DNA from: Dryocosmus kuriphilus
Lineage: Eukaryota; Arthropoda; Insecta; Hymenoptera; Cynipidae
DNA length: 64,000 bases
Direction: 5' to 3'
NCBI GenBank assembly: GCA_038277395.1
Contig: CM076189.1
Coordinates: forward strand, 239,322,653 to 239,386,652
Made by a program: the position numbers and the translations under genes. This document shows positions 46,680 to 58,715 of this stretch, piece by piece; within the stretch, counting starts at the first letter, position 1; each line of letters opens with the position of its first letter. The notes beneath the pieces were generated by a model. The model was not told the origin of the DNA, did no database searches, and saw nothing but the letters and a program-made list of their open reading frames with translations.

Positions 46680-47783
46680 GTGTCAACAATTTCATTTTTC
46701 GCAATTTCAGTGCCATCTATCGCGAATCGAAAAAAATTTTTCGAATAAAACTTGCGTATTTCATAAAGGAGAATCTGAATCTGTGATGAAAAATTGGGGT
46801 TCCCATTTGAAGTTACAAAGTTACCCCCACCTCTGCCTCCTGGGTGAATGCGGTGGGGTAAATTTTTTTAAAATCGTTTTTCCCCGTCTAAAATAAAAAG
46901 TTCTTATTACACATATTTTTTTCATAGGATGCGTATTTTTTGAGATATTTCGATGTCTCAAATTAAAAAAAAAAACAATTTCATTTTTCGGAATTTCAGC
47001 GCCATCTATCGCGAATCGGGAAAAATTTTTCGAATAAAACTTACGTATTTCATAAAGAAGAATCTAAATCTGTGATAAAAAAATTGGGGTTGCCATTTGA
47101 AATTACAAAGTTACCCCCACCCCTGCCTCCGGGGGGGGGGGGGGGGGGGGGGGGTAAAAATCGTTTTTTCCCCTCGAAAATAAAAAGTTCTGATCGAAGA
47201 TATTTTTTTCATATAATGCGTATTTTTGGAGATATTTCGATGTCTCGAGTTAAAAAAAACAATTTCATTTTTCGCAATTTCAGCGCCATGTATCGCGAAT
47301 CCAAAAAATTTTTTCAAATAAAACTTACGTATTTCATAAATGAGAATCTGAACCTGTGATGAAAAATTGGGGTTCCCATTTGAAATTACAAAGTTACCCC
47401 CACCCCTGCCTCCTGGGTGGGGGGGGGGGGTAAATTTTTTTTTTAAAATCATTTTTTCCCCCTCTAAAAAAAAAAGTTCTTATTACAAATATTTTTTTCA
47501 TATAATGCGTATTTTTTGAGATACTTCGATGTCTCAAGTTAAAAAAGACAATTTCATTTTTCGCAATTTCAGCGCCATCTATCGCGAATCGAAAAAAAAT
47601 TTTCGAATAAAACTTACGTATTTCATAAAGGAGAATCTGAATCTGTGATAAAAAATTGAGATTGAAATTTGAAATTACAAGGTTACCCCCACACCCCTGC
47701 CTCCTCGCGGGGTGGGGTGGGGTAAATTTTTTAAAAATCGTTTTTGCCCCTCTAAAATAAAAAGTTCTTATTACAGATATTTT
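46680..47783. repeat. Repeat R-B, right array (inverted, ~288-bp units)
   Basis: AATTACAAAGTTACCCCCAC recurs at about 46810, 47100, 47382 and 47671. Poly(G) runs of 24 (47131-47154) and 12 (47419-47430) occupy the corresponding place in two units. The last unit is cut at 47783 by a LINE insertion and resumes at 57817. Confidence 0.75.
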
Positions 47784-48264
47784 CTTCCGCTATGCGAGGC
47801 GTGAACTCTTCTACTCCCTATAATGGGGAATTAAGTTTCCCTACCTAAGGAGAAGAAGAGTTCGGACCTGGTCGTGGTGGGGAGGCCTAAGAACTCGCGC
47901 AGATAACAACGGCCTGGAAGCTGCAACGAGGATAACCTTAACGGGTAGGAGTCGTTGGTTAGTAGGGGGGAATTATCAGCGTGAACTCGACTAAGCAGCG
48001 AATATCAGGTGGCACTCGATTCCCAAAACAGCCCCTAAGCCAAGATGTTAACGGCCGTGCCGAAGGCTGAATGTTACCAAGGAATGTTGACATTAACGGT
48101 GACCTGGGATACCGGTCAACCACCCAAGGTAAAAGTGCCTTATCCCCGCATACAGGACTCTGCGCGGACTGACAATTTATTTCCCTAGCTAATCGTGGGA
48201 ATAAAATGAGTTCCAAAAATAATCAAGAAAAACACATGAGCGAGTGACTTCAATGACACTCGCT

Positions 48265-49212
48265 ATGAACCCTTCATCTTCCTTAGAGAACATGGATACC
48301 AACGAAGGTAATAAATTACCTTTAACTCAATAAGGGGCCGAGGCGGTTCCTGGTAACCCGAGTGGTACAGCGGGAGATGAGACTTTGATTAGTCACATCA
48401 TCGAAGCTAAAGCCACTGGGAATGATGGGACTGTTGAACGCCGCAAAAAGAAAAAGAAATACAGTACTGCTCTCAGAAGGAGATACCAAAGCCAGCAGCT
48501 TATGTTCCGGAGCGAGGAAACTCCTAAACGTGAGACCCCAAAACGGCTTCGGTGTGATGTCAGTACTCCGAATCAAGACAGGGAGATTAAGAGGAGCAGG
48601 GTCGTCGATCAAGGAGACACATATAGTCTCGACCTTCAGAATCACCTGAAAATGGCCATTGTTCCTGAAGACTTCCCGCAGGAGAAGTTCAGCTCGGAGC
48701 AAGCAATGGGCACTGAAGTAGCTCTCGAGAAAGTAATTGCCGGGGTAAAACCTGGCGACATTATTCCGAGATTTGAGGATTGCCGGTATAGGAATGGGGT
48801 ACTGGCCGTCGTCTGTGCGGATGAGATGTCTAGGACATGGCTCATCCGGACAGTCGAGGGTTTAAAGCCTTGGGAGGATGCAATAATCAAGGTAATTGAT
48901 TCTAAGGACCATCCCAAGCCCGTAAAATTCATCGCATGGATACAAGGCATATCTGAAGAACCATCTTCTATTCTCAAGAGGATGACTATCCAAAATCCCA
49001 CCTTAAAAGTGGAGGATTGGACAATCATCTACATGAAGAGGGACACCAGGTTAACCCAGTTGATCCTCAGTGCGGACCCCTCTTTCGTTGAACATATAGA
49101 AAGGGTCGACTGCAGACCTTATCTGGGTATGAAAAGGATCCAAATGAAAATTCTTTTCAAAAGAAAGAACGATACGGGGATAGCAGAAGAACAGCTGTCC
49201 TCGGATCAATAG
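48265..49212 (+). pseudogene. LOA-type LINE ORF1 (DUF4780-like), one stop codon
   Basis: The frame can be followed from ATG 48265 (MNPSSSLENMDTNEG; an in-frame ATG also at 48253) to TAG at 49210-49212. A single TAA at 48331-48333 interrupts it, after which the same frame continues GAEAVPGNPSG. A basic segment (RRKKKKKYSTALRRR) precedes the conserved C-terminal domain (residues ~150-300, with MAIVPEDFP, AVVCADEMSRTWL and KFIAWIQGISE) that matches the DUF4780 style. No zinc knuckle is present, unlike the R1-type ORF1 at 288. The role is element-RNA binding. Spacing to ORF2 is 20 bases. Confidence 0.75.
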
Positions 49213-52200
49213 CGTGATGGCGCTGTACCTTAATGGACAACACCAAATCATCGAATCTGGAATTCATCCAGATTAATCATCACCACTGTAAAGCCGCATC
49301 AGCCATCTTAAGCAGGCGTATCACAGTGGAACATACGGCTTTTGGATTGATACAAGAGCCTTGGTGTTACAAGGCAGAAGTAAAGGGCATAAGCCAGAAA
49401 TACGGTTCTATTGTTTACAGTAGAACCAACGAGAACCCTCGGACAGCTATATATGTTAGAAGGGATATCGACTTTGTTTGCTTACCTAGGTTTTGTACTA
49501 GAGACCTGGTAGCGATTAAAACCAAGCATCTAAGAGGAGGAAGACGACAGCCCTTAGTGATTTGTTCAGCATATCTGCCATTTGATTCCCTACTCCCACC
49601 ACCATCAGAGGAGTTAGGACAATTGGTAGACTATTGCAGCTCGACAGGATGGCCGATGATCATCGAATGTGATGCTAATGCGCATCATACCGTATGGAAC
49701 AGTAAGAGCATCAACAATAGAGGTGAGTACCTATTAGATTACCTTTTAACTACCGATTTAACAATTTTAAACCGCGGTAGCACACCAACCTTTGTGAGGG
49801 CTAGATGTCAAGGGGCTATTGACTTAACTATTTGTTCTGTATCCATTAGTGAAGAGTTCAGCGGATGGCATATATCGTCTGAGACTTCCCTGTACGAACA
49901 CAGGCATATATGCTTTATGCTGACGGCTGACGTGTCTGATCCTGTCGGGTATAGGAACCCAAGAGCAACAGACTGGGATAATTACAGGGAGGATCTTGGA
50001 GAGGCTTTGGCAATTGTTCCTGATAGGATTAGATCTATAGATCAGCTGGAATTTGCTATGGATGTAGTCAATAGAGCAATAAATAAATCGTGTGAAGACA
50101 ATTGTCCTCTTCAATTTAAAAAAACAGACAAGGATGCTCCTTGGTGGAATAATAGACTTGGGTCTTTGAGAAAGGAAACTAGGAGATTATTTAATAGAGC
50201 CAAGAAAACTGGTAGATGGGAATTTTATAAAGCTAGCGTAGCAAAATATACTAGTGAAATACAATCAGCTAAGAGGACCTCATGGAGGGGGCATTGTCAG
50301 AACATTCAAAGTGTACCTGATACGGTCAAACTCAGAGAACCTTGTCAATCAGGCATGTCAACTTAGGGCATTAACATTGCCATCAGTAGACATGACAGAA
50401 AAAGCTAGCGAAATCCTCGAACACCTCATGAAGGTGCACTTTCCTGGTTCCGGATTTGAGTGTCAGTCAGAGGATGAGGCTGTTAAGCTGAACATTTCTG
50501 ACCGCCTAGATCATGGGGCCAACGGGAATGATTGGAGAATAGCAAGCCGAATTGTAACACAATCAAAGATTAGGTGGGTTGTTCATCAATTCAATCCATA
50601 CAAGGCCGCTGGAGAGGACGACATATTTCCGGCGTTGGTTCAAGAGGATGTAGACGTTCTAATAAGACCGTTATGTAACATCTTTAGGGCATGCATAGCT
50701 ATGGGTTACACCCCTGCGGCATGGAGGAAGGTCAAAGCGGTTTTCATACCAAAACCGGGCAGGGACTCATATTATGAGGCCAAGTCATTTAGGCCAATTA
50801 GCCTAACTTCTTTCATGTTGAAGACATTAGAGAAGTTAGTTGATTTTCATCTGAAGGTGGAAATCCTATCGAACAGACCACTTCATAATAACCAGTTTGC
50901 CTCACAAAAAGTTAGATCAACTATTGACGCACTTTTCGCATTTACCTCTCGCGTTCAAAAAGCAGTACGAACAGGGGAGGTTGCGATTGCAGCGTTCTTA
51001 GACATAGAAGGGGCCTTCAGTAACAACCCAACGGAGTCCATATTCGACTCTGCTGAGAGTCATGGTGTGGGCTTCACGGTTAATAGATGGTTGCGTTCTA
51101 TGTTATGCGACAGGACTGTCCAATCTTCGCTCTGCGGATGTAACGTGAGAGTGAAAGTTAAAAGGGGTTGTCCACCGGGAGGAGTATTATCTTCCACCCT
51201 GTGGGCACTCGTCATTGACGATTTAGTGCGTAAATTGAATGAGTCGGGTTTCTTCACACAAGGATATGTAGATGACCTTGTTATCCTGGTAACAGGGAGA
51301 CACAAAGGGACGTTGATCGAGCTCATACAGAATGCTTTCAACATCGTCGAAGATTGGTGTAAAGACCGTGCACTATCGGTCAATCCAAATAAGACTGAAC
51401 TTATGGTCTTCACGAGATGCAGGAATCTGCCTGATCTCGTGAATCCTATATTTTGTAGCAAGAAGGTCGACTTCTCCACATCAGCTAAGTATTTAGGTGT
51501 CGTGTTCGAATCTAAATTAAACTGGAAGCTACATGTGGATGCCATCGTAAAGAAAGCCAAAGCAGCCTTTTGGGCTTGCAGAGGCGCTATTGGAAAAAAT
51601 TGGGGACTAAAACCCAAGGTGATCTACTGGTTATATACGATAATCATTAGACCAATTATAACTTATGCCTCATTGATCTGGGTACCAAGAACTGATCTAG
51701 TAAGCACCAGGAACCAACTGGAGAGTTTGCAAAGGGTCTTTTTCTGGCAATTACTGGATCGATGAGAACCACTCCAACAGCGGCATTGGAAACTATCTTG
51801 GGTATACCACCGTTACACATCCTGATTAGGCAGAGGGCTGCAGCGGAGGCGTATAGACTCTCTTTAAAGACGGATCGTGGTAATACTGATAATATTGACC
51901 TACACAACTCAGTGAAGAGCGTGTTTTCATAGAATGAAATCCTTTGCATGCAATCAGATTGCATGTTAAAGGAATACTCTTTCATGAAGCCATTTAAGGT
52001 GGTGTTTGCAAAAAGGGAAGATTGGCATGATGAGCAGAAGAGAAAGAACTTATTTGTAACCGAAGGTCTCTTATGGTATACAGACGGTTCAAAAGATTCT
52101 ATGGGTTCAGGAGCTGGGGTATTTGGGATGAAGCCCACTGTTGAACTAACCATCGCACTGGGTAAGTTACCTATCGTATTCCAAGCCGAAATCATAGCCA

Positions 52201-52250
52201 TCAAAGCATGTCTTGAAGAGATTTGTAGGCGTGGGTACACTAATCACCAT

Positions 52251-53747
52251 TAGGCTGGGGCGAAAAACCAACATTGTGCGTTCAGGAAACGCCTGGGTGC
52301 GAAAAAGTGGCCCAGTCCAATCCGAAACTCAGCGCACTTTGAAATTTTGAAATTGAATAATATCTTCAGTCTGTTCTTTGAGGGTGAAATCTCGAAATTT
52401 CACTAAAAAACACTAAAATTTAAGGTTTTGAAAAAGTGGGCTTAAAATCGATACCGATGGCTTCCAAGGGTGACTTTACGATGAAAAGTTATCAGAGGGT
52501 ACTTAGAGGTCCGTACCGAGTCGCCAAAGTCATCCCATGCCAATCCTCATGGAGGAGGAAATGGCTCAAAATTGCGTATTTTCGAGTAAAACGCTTAAAT
52601 ACTTGTGCAGCTCCTAGCTCACTGAGTTCTACTACTTCGAGTGACCCAGAGCCCACCACATGGAGGTGGCTGCACATCGGGCTCCACCCACGCCCTACCC
52701 AACCAACCAACCATATGTAGAACGTGCTTATTTAAGTCTCAGAGTCATTAATTACATCCACAAAGTCTTTCTTAGTGTCAAATAAGTTGACAGTCTTTCG
52801 AGAAAGAAGTGTGGCGCGTATCTGTCGGTCCCGAGCGTCGGGACCGATGCCTTGTCTGGACACCTCTGTTACCAGTCTAACAGTTCTTTCCACCGCTACT
52901 GTGTGACAAGGGAAACATGTAAAGTCCCAGTCTGGTACCAAGCCATCGGCCATAGATAGCTTAGCGGTAAGTTCATCCTCTGTTATAGGAATTAAAACTG
53001 GAGGTACGGTAATTGAAACATCTGTCTGTTCCCAATCAATCATTTCTGTGTAATCATTAGCTCCAAAATTAATTTTTGGCACAATATTGTATCTAACAGT
53101 TGTCTGTTGCTTATGTTTTGCTTCCAGGATTTTGGTGAGTGTGTCTTGGCGAACGGTAAGCCTAGGGTCGGTTACCATTCCAAGAAGTATATTTTCTGGC
53201 ATGGCAGAGAAGCCGCTTGTCTGAATGGAAGTGTTTACCACATTCCGGTACTTCAGAGAAAGAAACCTTGACAATTTGATTGCTTGGAGGAGGTGCCGAC
53301 TCACATCAGCGACAGACTTATCCCGTCTGATGTGGAACCACTGAGGTACGTATACTGTGAGTAAGTATTCAATTAATACTTGCAGTTTCTTTGTGGGTCC
53401 TTTTGTTGATATGTATAATCTCAGAATTCTATTTGCAGTTGTTAACCAGCGAGTCATGTTGATGGGGCATATCTTCCGGGAGGCCAGCTCAGGAGAGCAC
53501 GCTCCGGACCGTATGGCATCTGATATCTCATAAAGATACCTTTGATCTGAGCTGAGATCAGTGGGCTCAATCTCAGGTAAGTCACACTCAACTTGTTTAA
53601 ACTTTACAATATCGAGGGTCTCACAAGTTGGAAGTTGTCCCACTATTGGCCCTGAGTATTTGTTCGGACGAAAGTTAGGTCCGTCAATAAATACGAAAAT
53701 ACTTCTGAACGGTAGCTCATTGAAATGTAATAGACAGACAACCCATT
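52251..53747 (-). mobile_element. hAT-like transposon, partial copy A (inverted)
   Basis: It begins TAGGCTGGGGCGAAAAACCA directly after ATCACCAT of the LINE and equals the complement of 55552-57047 (right half of copy B), with few differences. It stops abruptly at 53747-53750 at a GC-only microhomology with a repeated LINE segment. There is no second end. Confidence 0.8.
52732..53747 (-). pseudogene. hAT-like transposase, C-terminal two thirds (copy A)
   Basis: The minus frame ends in FVDVINDSET at 52732 and is open back to the junction at 53747. It contains QWVVCLLHFNELPF, GPIVGQLPTC, RWLTTANRILRLY, YVPQWFHIRRDKSV and FPCHTVAVERTVRLVTEVS. It is cleaner than copy B in the middle, where copy B is frameshifted. 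The N-terminal part is missing. Confidence 0.7.
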
Positions 53748-54009
53748 GCCATTTAAGGTGGTGTTTCCAAAAAGGGAAGATTGGCATGATGAGCAGAAGA
53801 GGAAGAATTTATTTGTAACCGAAGGTCTCTTATGGTATACAGACGGTTCAAAAGATTCTATGGGTTCAGGAGCTGGGGTATTTGGGATGAAGCCCACTGT
53901 TGAACTAACCATCGCACTGGGTAAGTTACCTATCGTATTCCAAGCCGAAATCATAGCCATCAAAGCATGTCTTGAAGAGATTTGTAGGCGTGGGTACACT
54001 AATCACCAT
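53748..54009 (+). repeat. Second copy of a LINE RNase H segment (262 bp)
   Basis: Bases 53748-54009 repeat 51989-52250 with three substitutions and no gap, including the ATCACCAT target site. The segment stands between the partial and the full hAT-like copies and has no other LINE sequence attached. Confidence 0.9.
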
Positions 54010-57000
54010 TAGGCTGGGACGAAAAACCAACATTGTGCGTCCAGGAAACGCATGGGTGCGGAAAAGTGGCCCAGTCCAATCCGAAACTCAGCGCACTTTA
54101 AAATTTGAAATTGGATAATATCTTCAGTCTGTTTTTTGAGGGTGAAATCTCGAAATTTCACTAAAAAACACTAAAAATTTAAGGTTTTTGCAAAAATGGG
54201 CTTAAAATCGATACCGATGCCTTCCAAGGGTGACTTTACGATGAAAAGTCATCAGAGGGTACTTAGAGGCCCGTACTGAGTCGCCAAAGTCATCCCATGC
54301 CAATCCTCATGGAGGGGGAAATGGCTCAAAATTGCGTATTTTCGAGTAAAACGCTTAAATACTAGTGCGGTCATTGGGTCATGTCTGTCTACGAGCACAC
54401 GAGCGTCTGTGCCACCTCTACACTGAAGCTGGACCCCCCCCCCCCGTCGTCGTCGGTCTCCTTCCCCCTCCTCCTCCCCCTCCCTCTGGTCGAGCGTTGT
54501 CGAGACTTGTCAGAACCTGTCAATGGCTCGTACTGTCAGCTCACGCCTAATGTTCGTTCACTCGCAGGTGCCAGTCGACGTTGTCGTTATAGTTTCTTCT
54601 TATTGTCTCGTCGTTGGTTCTTTTGGTGGTAGAAAAATTCTGGTTCTGCCTGCACTCCCCTCTTTGGTTTCTATGCCACAGCATGTCGAAATTCGCAAGG
54701 AGAGACTTCGTGCAGTGCCCTATATTTGGTCCTCCAAAAGATTTTGGTCCGAATGTTTTGCCAACGAGGGCTGACGTTCTGTGATGTTGTCAGGAGGTTC
54801 GAAGGCAAAAGGGCTGTCTTTCAGAAAAAGACAAGGAGCCTTCGTTCGGAGACATTGTCGACGAAGTCCGTTCCAAACTAATATCATAGTTATTTGGGAA
54901 TCTGCTTCTATCCCAACGGTCTCAGAGCAGCGCATTAAGGAATGTCTCACAAATCTTCATAAAAAAATACACTACGTTGAAAAATTTATTGAAGAGTAAA
55001 ACAACTTCTCAAAGTAATAAGGATGAGTAAATCGCCGTCTTCAAAGAGTACTGCTCTGAATTATTTAACATAGCAGCTTGTAAGTGCGTTGACTTGTCTA
55101 GGTGCTCCTGTCCCAAGGAAAAGAAGGCTCCAGCCATAGAGCATGCCTTCTATCTTGACCAAAGAGGTAAAAGACTCATGAGAATCGCCAGCGTAGATGT
55201 CTCTGAAACAAAAAAAATACATAAGAAAGCAGAACGTAATGCAAAAAGAGGCAAACTTGAACGGGGAGAGGGTGGGGAAAGCGTTCCTACTGCATCGGCC
55301 TCCACATCTTCCTCTATAATTGAGAGAAAATCATCGCAGGCCAGACTTGACTTATCTGAAGCAGCAGTAGTTGCTCAAAGATATGGTATAAGTCAACGGG
55401 CTGCGGCACATTTAAGCTCGTCTGTGCTCCTCGCTGCCAATCGAGCAGGTATGATGCAGTGGTAGTCGTGGGCTGTGACGGTACAAATACGAATACGGGC
55501 TGGAAGGGAGGAATTATTCGTCTACTAGAGGAACGACTTGATCGTCCCTTGCAATGGGTTGTCTGTCTATTACATTTCAATGAGCTACCGTTCAGAAGTC
55601 TTTTCGTATTTATTGACGGACCTAACTTTGGTCCGAACAAATACTCAGGGCCAATAGTGGGACAACTTCCAACTTGTGAGACCCTCGATATTGTAAAGTT
55701 TAAACAAGTTGAGTGTGACTTACCTGAGATTGAGCCCACTGATCTCAGCTCAGATCAAAGGTATCTTTATGAGATATCAGATGCCATACGGTCCGGAGCG
55801 TGCTCTCCTGAGCTGGCCTCCCGGAAGATAGGCCCCATCAACATGGCTCGCTGGTTAACAACTGCAAATAGAATTCTGAGATTATACATATCAACAAAAA
55901 GACCCACAAAGAAACTGCAAGTATTAGTTGAATACTTACTCACAGTATACGTACCTCAGTGGTTCCACATCAGACGGGATAAGTCTGTCGCTGATGTGAG
56001 TCGGCACCTCCTCCAAGCAATCAAATTGTCAAGGTTTCTTTCTCTGAAGTACCGGAATGTGGTAAACACTTCCATTCAGACAAGCGGCTTCTCTGCCATG
56101 CCAGAAAATATACTTCTTGGAATGGTAACCGACCCTAGGCTTACCGTTCGCCAAGACACACTCACCAAAATCCTGGAAGCAAACATAAGCAACAGACAAC
56201 TGTTAGATACAATATTGTGCCAAAAATTAATTTTGGAGCTAATGATTACACAGAAATGATTGATTGGGAACAGACAGATGTTTCACTTACCGTACCTCCA
56301 GTTTTAATTCCTATAACAGAGGATGAACTTACCGCTAAGCTATCTATGGCCGATGGCTTGGTACCAGACTGGGACTTTACATGTTTCCCTTGTCACACAG
56401 TAGCGGTGGAAAGAACTGTTAGACTGGTAACAGAGGTGTCCAGACAAGGCATCGGTCCCGACGCTCGGGACCGACAGATACGCGCCACACTTCTTTCTCG
56501 AAAGACTGTCAACTTATTTGACACTAAGAAAGACTTTGTGGATGTAATTAATGACTCTGAGACTTAAATAAGCACGTTCTACATATGGTTGGTTGGTTGG
56601 GTAGGGCGTGGGTGGAGCCCGATGTGCAGCCACCTCCACGTGGTGGGCTCTGGGTCACTCGAAGTAGTAGAACTCAGTGAGCTAGGAGCTGCACAAGTAT
56701 TTAAGCGTTTTACTCGAAAATACGCAATTTTGAGCCATTTCCTCCTCCATGAGGATTGGCATGGGATGACTTTGGCCACTCGGTATGGACCTCTAAGTAC
56801 CCTCTGATAACTTTTATCGTAAAGTCACCCTTGGATGGCATCGGTATCGATTTTAAGCCCACTTTTTCAAAACCTTAAATTTTAGTGTTTTTTAGTGAAA
56901 TTTTGAGATTTCGCCCTCAAAGAACAGACTGAAGATATTATCCAATTTCAAAATTTCAAAGTGCGCTGAGTTTCGGATTGGACTGGGCCACTTTTTCGTA

Positions 57001-57047
57001 CCCATGCGTTTCCTGGACGCACAATGTTGGTTTTTCGCCCCAGCCTA
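54010..57047 (+). mobile_element. hAT-like transposon, full copy B
   Basis: The ends TAGGCTGGGACGAAAAACC and GGTTTTTCGCCCCAGCCTA are inverted copies within subterminal inverted repeats of about 350 bases. ATCACCAT at 54002-54009 and 57048-57055 is an 8-base target duplication, the length usual for hAT and P elements. The span is 3.04 kb with one transposase-derived gene. Confidence 0.85.
54673..56567 (+). pseudogene. hAT-like transposase of an unnamed arthropod family (copy B), with internal loss
   Basis: The N-terminus PQHVEIRKERLRAVPYIWSS at 54673 is broken by several frameshifts and stops up to about 55030. A clean stretch 55094-55465 (CSCPKEKKAP, FYLDQRGKR, RYGISQRAAAHLS) leads into a second frame at about 55450-56259 with VVVGCDGTNTNTGWKGGIIR, QWVVCLLHFNELPF and RWLTTANRILRLY. 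A further frameshift at about 56185 leads to the C-terminal frame 56217-56567 (PCHTVAVERTVRLV). Multicopy insect relatives of this family usually have a longer segment with an Asp-containing FDGRKD-type motif between the AAHLS and DGTN blocks. Here it is missing. The DGTN..CxxH..E arrangement and 8-base target duplication suggest hAT. The superfamily call is inference. Confidence 0.6.
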
Positions 57048-57816
57048 ATCACCATGTCTACATATGCTCTGTCAGTCAAACTGCTTTGAGGGCCCTCCAA
57101 TCGGAGGAATTTACATCCAGGATAGTACGGAGCTGCCTTCAAGTACTTCTTGAAGTGTCTGGCAGAAACTGGGTCAACCTGATCTGGGTTCCTGGACATG
57201 AAAGGATTGAGGGCAACGAGAGAGCAGATATGCTTGCAAAAAGCGGTACTAAAAAGGCATTCAATGGACCTGAGCCATACTGCGGAATCTCGTATGCTTT
57301 GGCTAAGCGCGCCATTGAAAAATGGCTCTTAGAGGAGCACGCGAAGTATTCGAGAGTGACTAAAGGTATGGTACACTCAAAAAAGTTTGTTAATGAACCA
57401 TGCTTAAGGAGATCTAGGAGGCTCTTGAACATGGAAAGAAGACAGGTGGAAATAGTGGTGGAAATGCTCACCGGCCACTGCCTTTTGAAAAAGCACCTGT
57501 TTAATGTGAAAATCGACAGCGATCCTCGATGTCGTAAATGCGGCTTCCGGGAGGAGACAGCACATCACATACTGTGTGACTGTGATGTGCTAATGAACCT
57601 CAGAGTGAAGCATTTCGGTAACTACTTCTGCGAACCAGAAGATTTCGTAGATATTCCCTATACGGCGATAGACGCATATAGGGAGGAAACTGGTCTCCTT
57701 AGAGAGACATAGAGCTACGGGTAAAGTACAATAGGTTACATTAGTTAACTTCAGTGCTATGGGACTTGAATAGCCCTGCCCAACCGAAATAATAATAATG
57801 ATAATAATAATAATAT

Positions 57817-57880
57817 AGATATTTTTTTCATAGGATGCGTATTTTTTGAGATATTTCGAAGTCTCATGTTAAAAAAAACC
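57817..57880. repeat. Remainder of the R-B unit cut by the LINE
   Basis: AGATATTTTTTTCATAGGAT and GAGATATTTCGAAGTCTCAT match the units at 46900-47560 and continue from 47783. Confidence 0.75.
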
Positions 57881-58677
57881 CCCTGTATATACTCAGAGCT
57901 ATTTTTTATACAAATGTGTACATATGCAAGTATCATCTGGAAAAAAAAAATGTAAAACCGTGATGTAAAAAAAGTGTGGTGAGTTGTAAATTTGTGGTAT
58001 CATGCCTTCTCTTACAACGGACAAAACTTGTACAATAAGTTGGGAGATTAGATGCCAGTTTCGAGAAAAACGGCTTTAAAAAATTCGTTGTTACTCTTAA
58101 ACGGTTGAAAAAAATATGTATTTCTGAACTTGTCTAGTTTTAGGCAGCGCAGCGCTCTGATTTTCTAGTCGGAAGTTTGAGGGCTTGATTCTCGCTACTT
58201 CCACTGTTTTCAATTTTGTTGTTATTTTTTATTTAGTAAAATGTTTATATAATCAGTTTTCTTCTATTTTTTTTCTTCAATTTTAAAAAATAAACATCTT
58301 AACTGTTTTTTTTCAATGAAAAACTCGCTTTTTATAACTTTTTTCGCACAGAAGTTTATTTTTTATGAAAGTTCTTAATTTTATCGTTCCTTTAAATTTT
58401 GTGCATATTTTAAAATGAGAGAATTAATTTTCAACCTTATAAGACGGACGACGAATTTTTTTTTGTGTTTGTTTGTGGTCATGGTCTTTCTTTCTTTAAA
58501 TTATGAATCGAAACAAAGAACAAACTACCTGGCCTTCCCCTTGTGAGTTATTCGCTGGTAGATAATATAATGAACTGACTAATTTATAATAAAGTACTTA
58601 GTAAGTGTGAATTTAAGCAATAAAATATGTCTTCGAAATTCTTTTTTGTACTATAGTAAGTATTTTATTCAACATAA

Positions 58678-58715
<38 letters not shown>

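Larger units (their letters stand above)
49233..57712 (+). pseudogene. LOA-type LINE ORF2: endonuclease, reverse transcriptase, RNase H (interrupted)
   Basis: The coding parts are 49233-52250 and 57056-57712. The endonuclease (IQINHHHCKAAS, LIQEPWC, IIECDANAHH, GAIDLTI) comes first. A frameshift near 50335 and another near 51742 disturb the frame, and TAG at about 51928-51930 is a stop. The reverse transcriptase has KAAGEDDIFP, RPISLTSFMLK, AFLDIEGAFSN, GCPPGGVLSS and catalytic GYVDDLVIL (V in place of the usual A). RNase H starts WYTDGSKDSMGSGAGVF and is split at TNHH by the inserted element. It resumes with VYICSVSQTALRAL and WVPGHERIEGNERADMLAK, which carry the remaining acidic and histidine residues. 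A C-terminal CCHC-like stretch (CRKCGFREETAHHILCDC) follows. It is not functional as it stands. Confidence 0.85.
47784..57816 (+). mobile_element. LOA-type LINE, full length but interrupted
   Basis: AGATATTTT at 47775-47783 and again at 57817-57825 is the target-site duplication. The element has a leader of about 480 bases, ORF1 with a DUF4780-like domain, ORF2 with endonuclease, reverse transcriptase and RNase H, and a tail of AAT repeats ending at 57816. DUF4780-type ORF1 plus RNase H in ORF2 suits the LOA group (an I-clade relative). About 4.8 kb of the span is not LINE but a hAT-like element and a duplicated LINE segment inserted in the RNase H domain. Confidence 0.82.

Noticed and set aside
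50000..51620. Minus-strand frames opposite LINE ORF2
   Set aside because: They are antisense shadows of the reverse transcriptase coding strand.
58140..58215. tRNA-like sequence with GGGCTTGATTCTC
   Set aside because: The B box has mismatches and no acceptor or T stem forms, so a tRNA gene is not supported.
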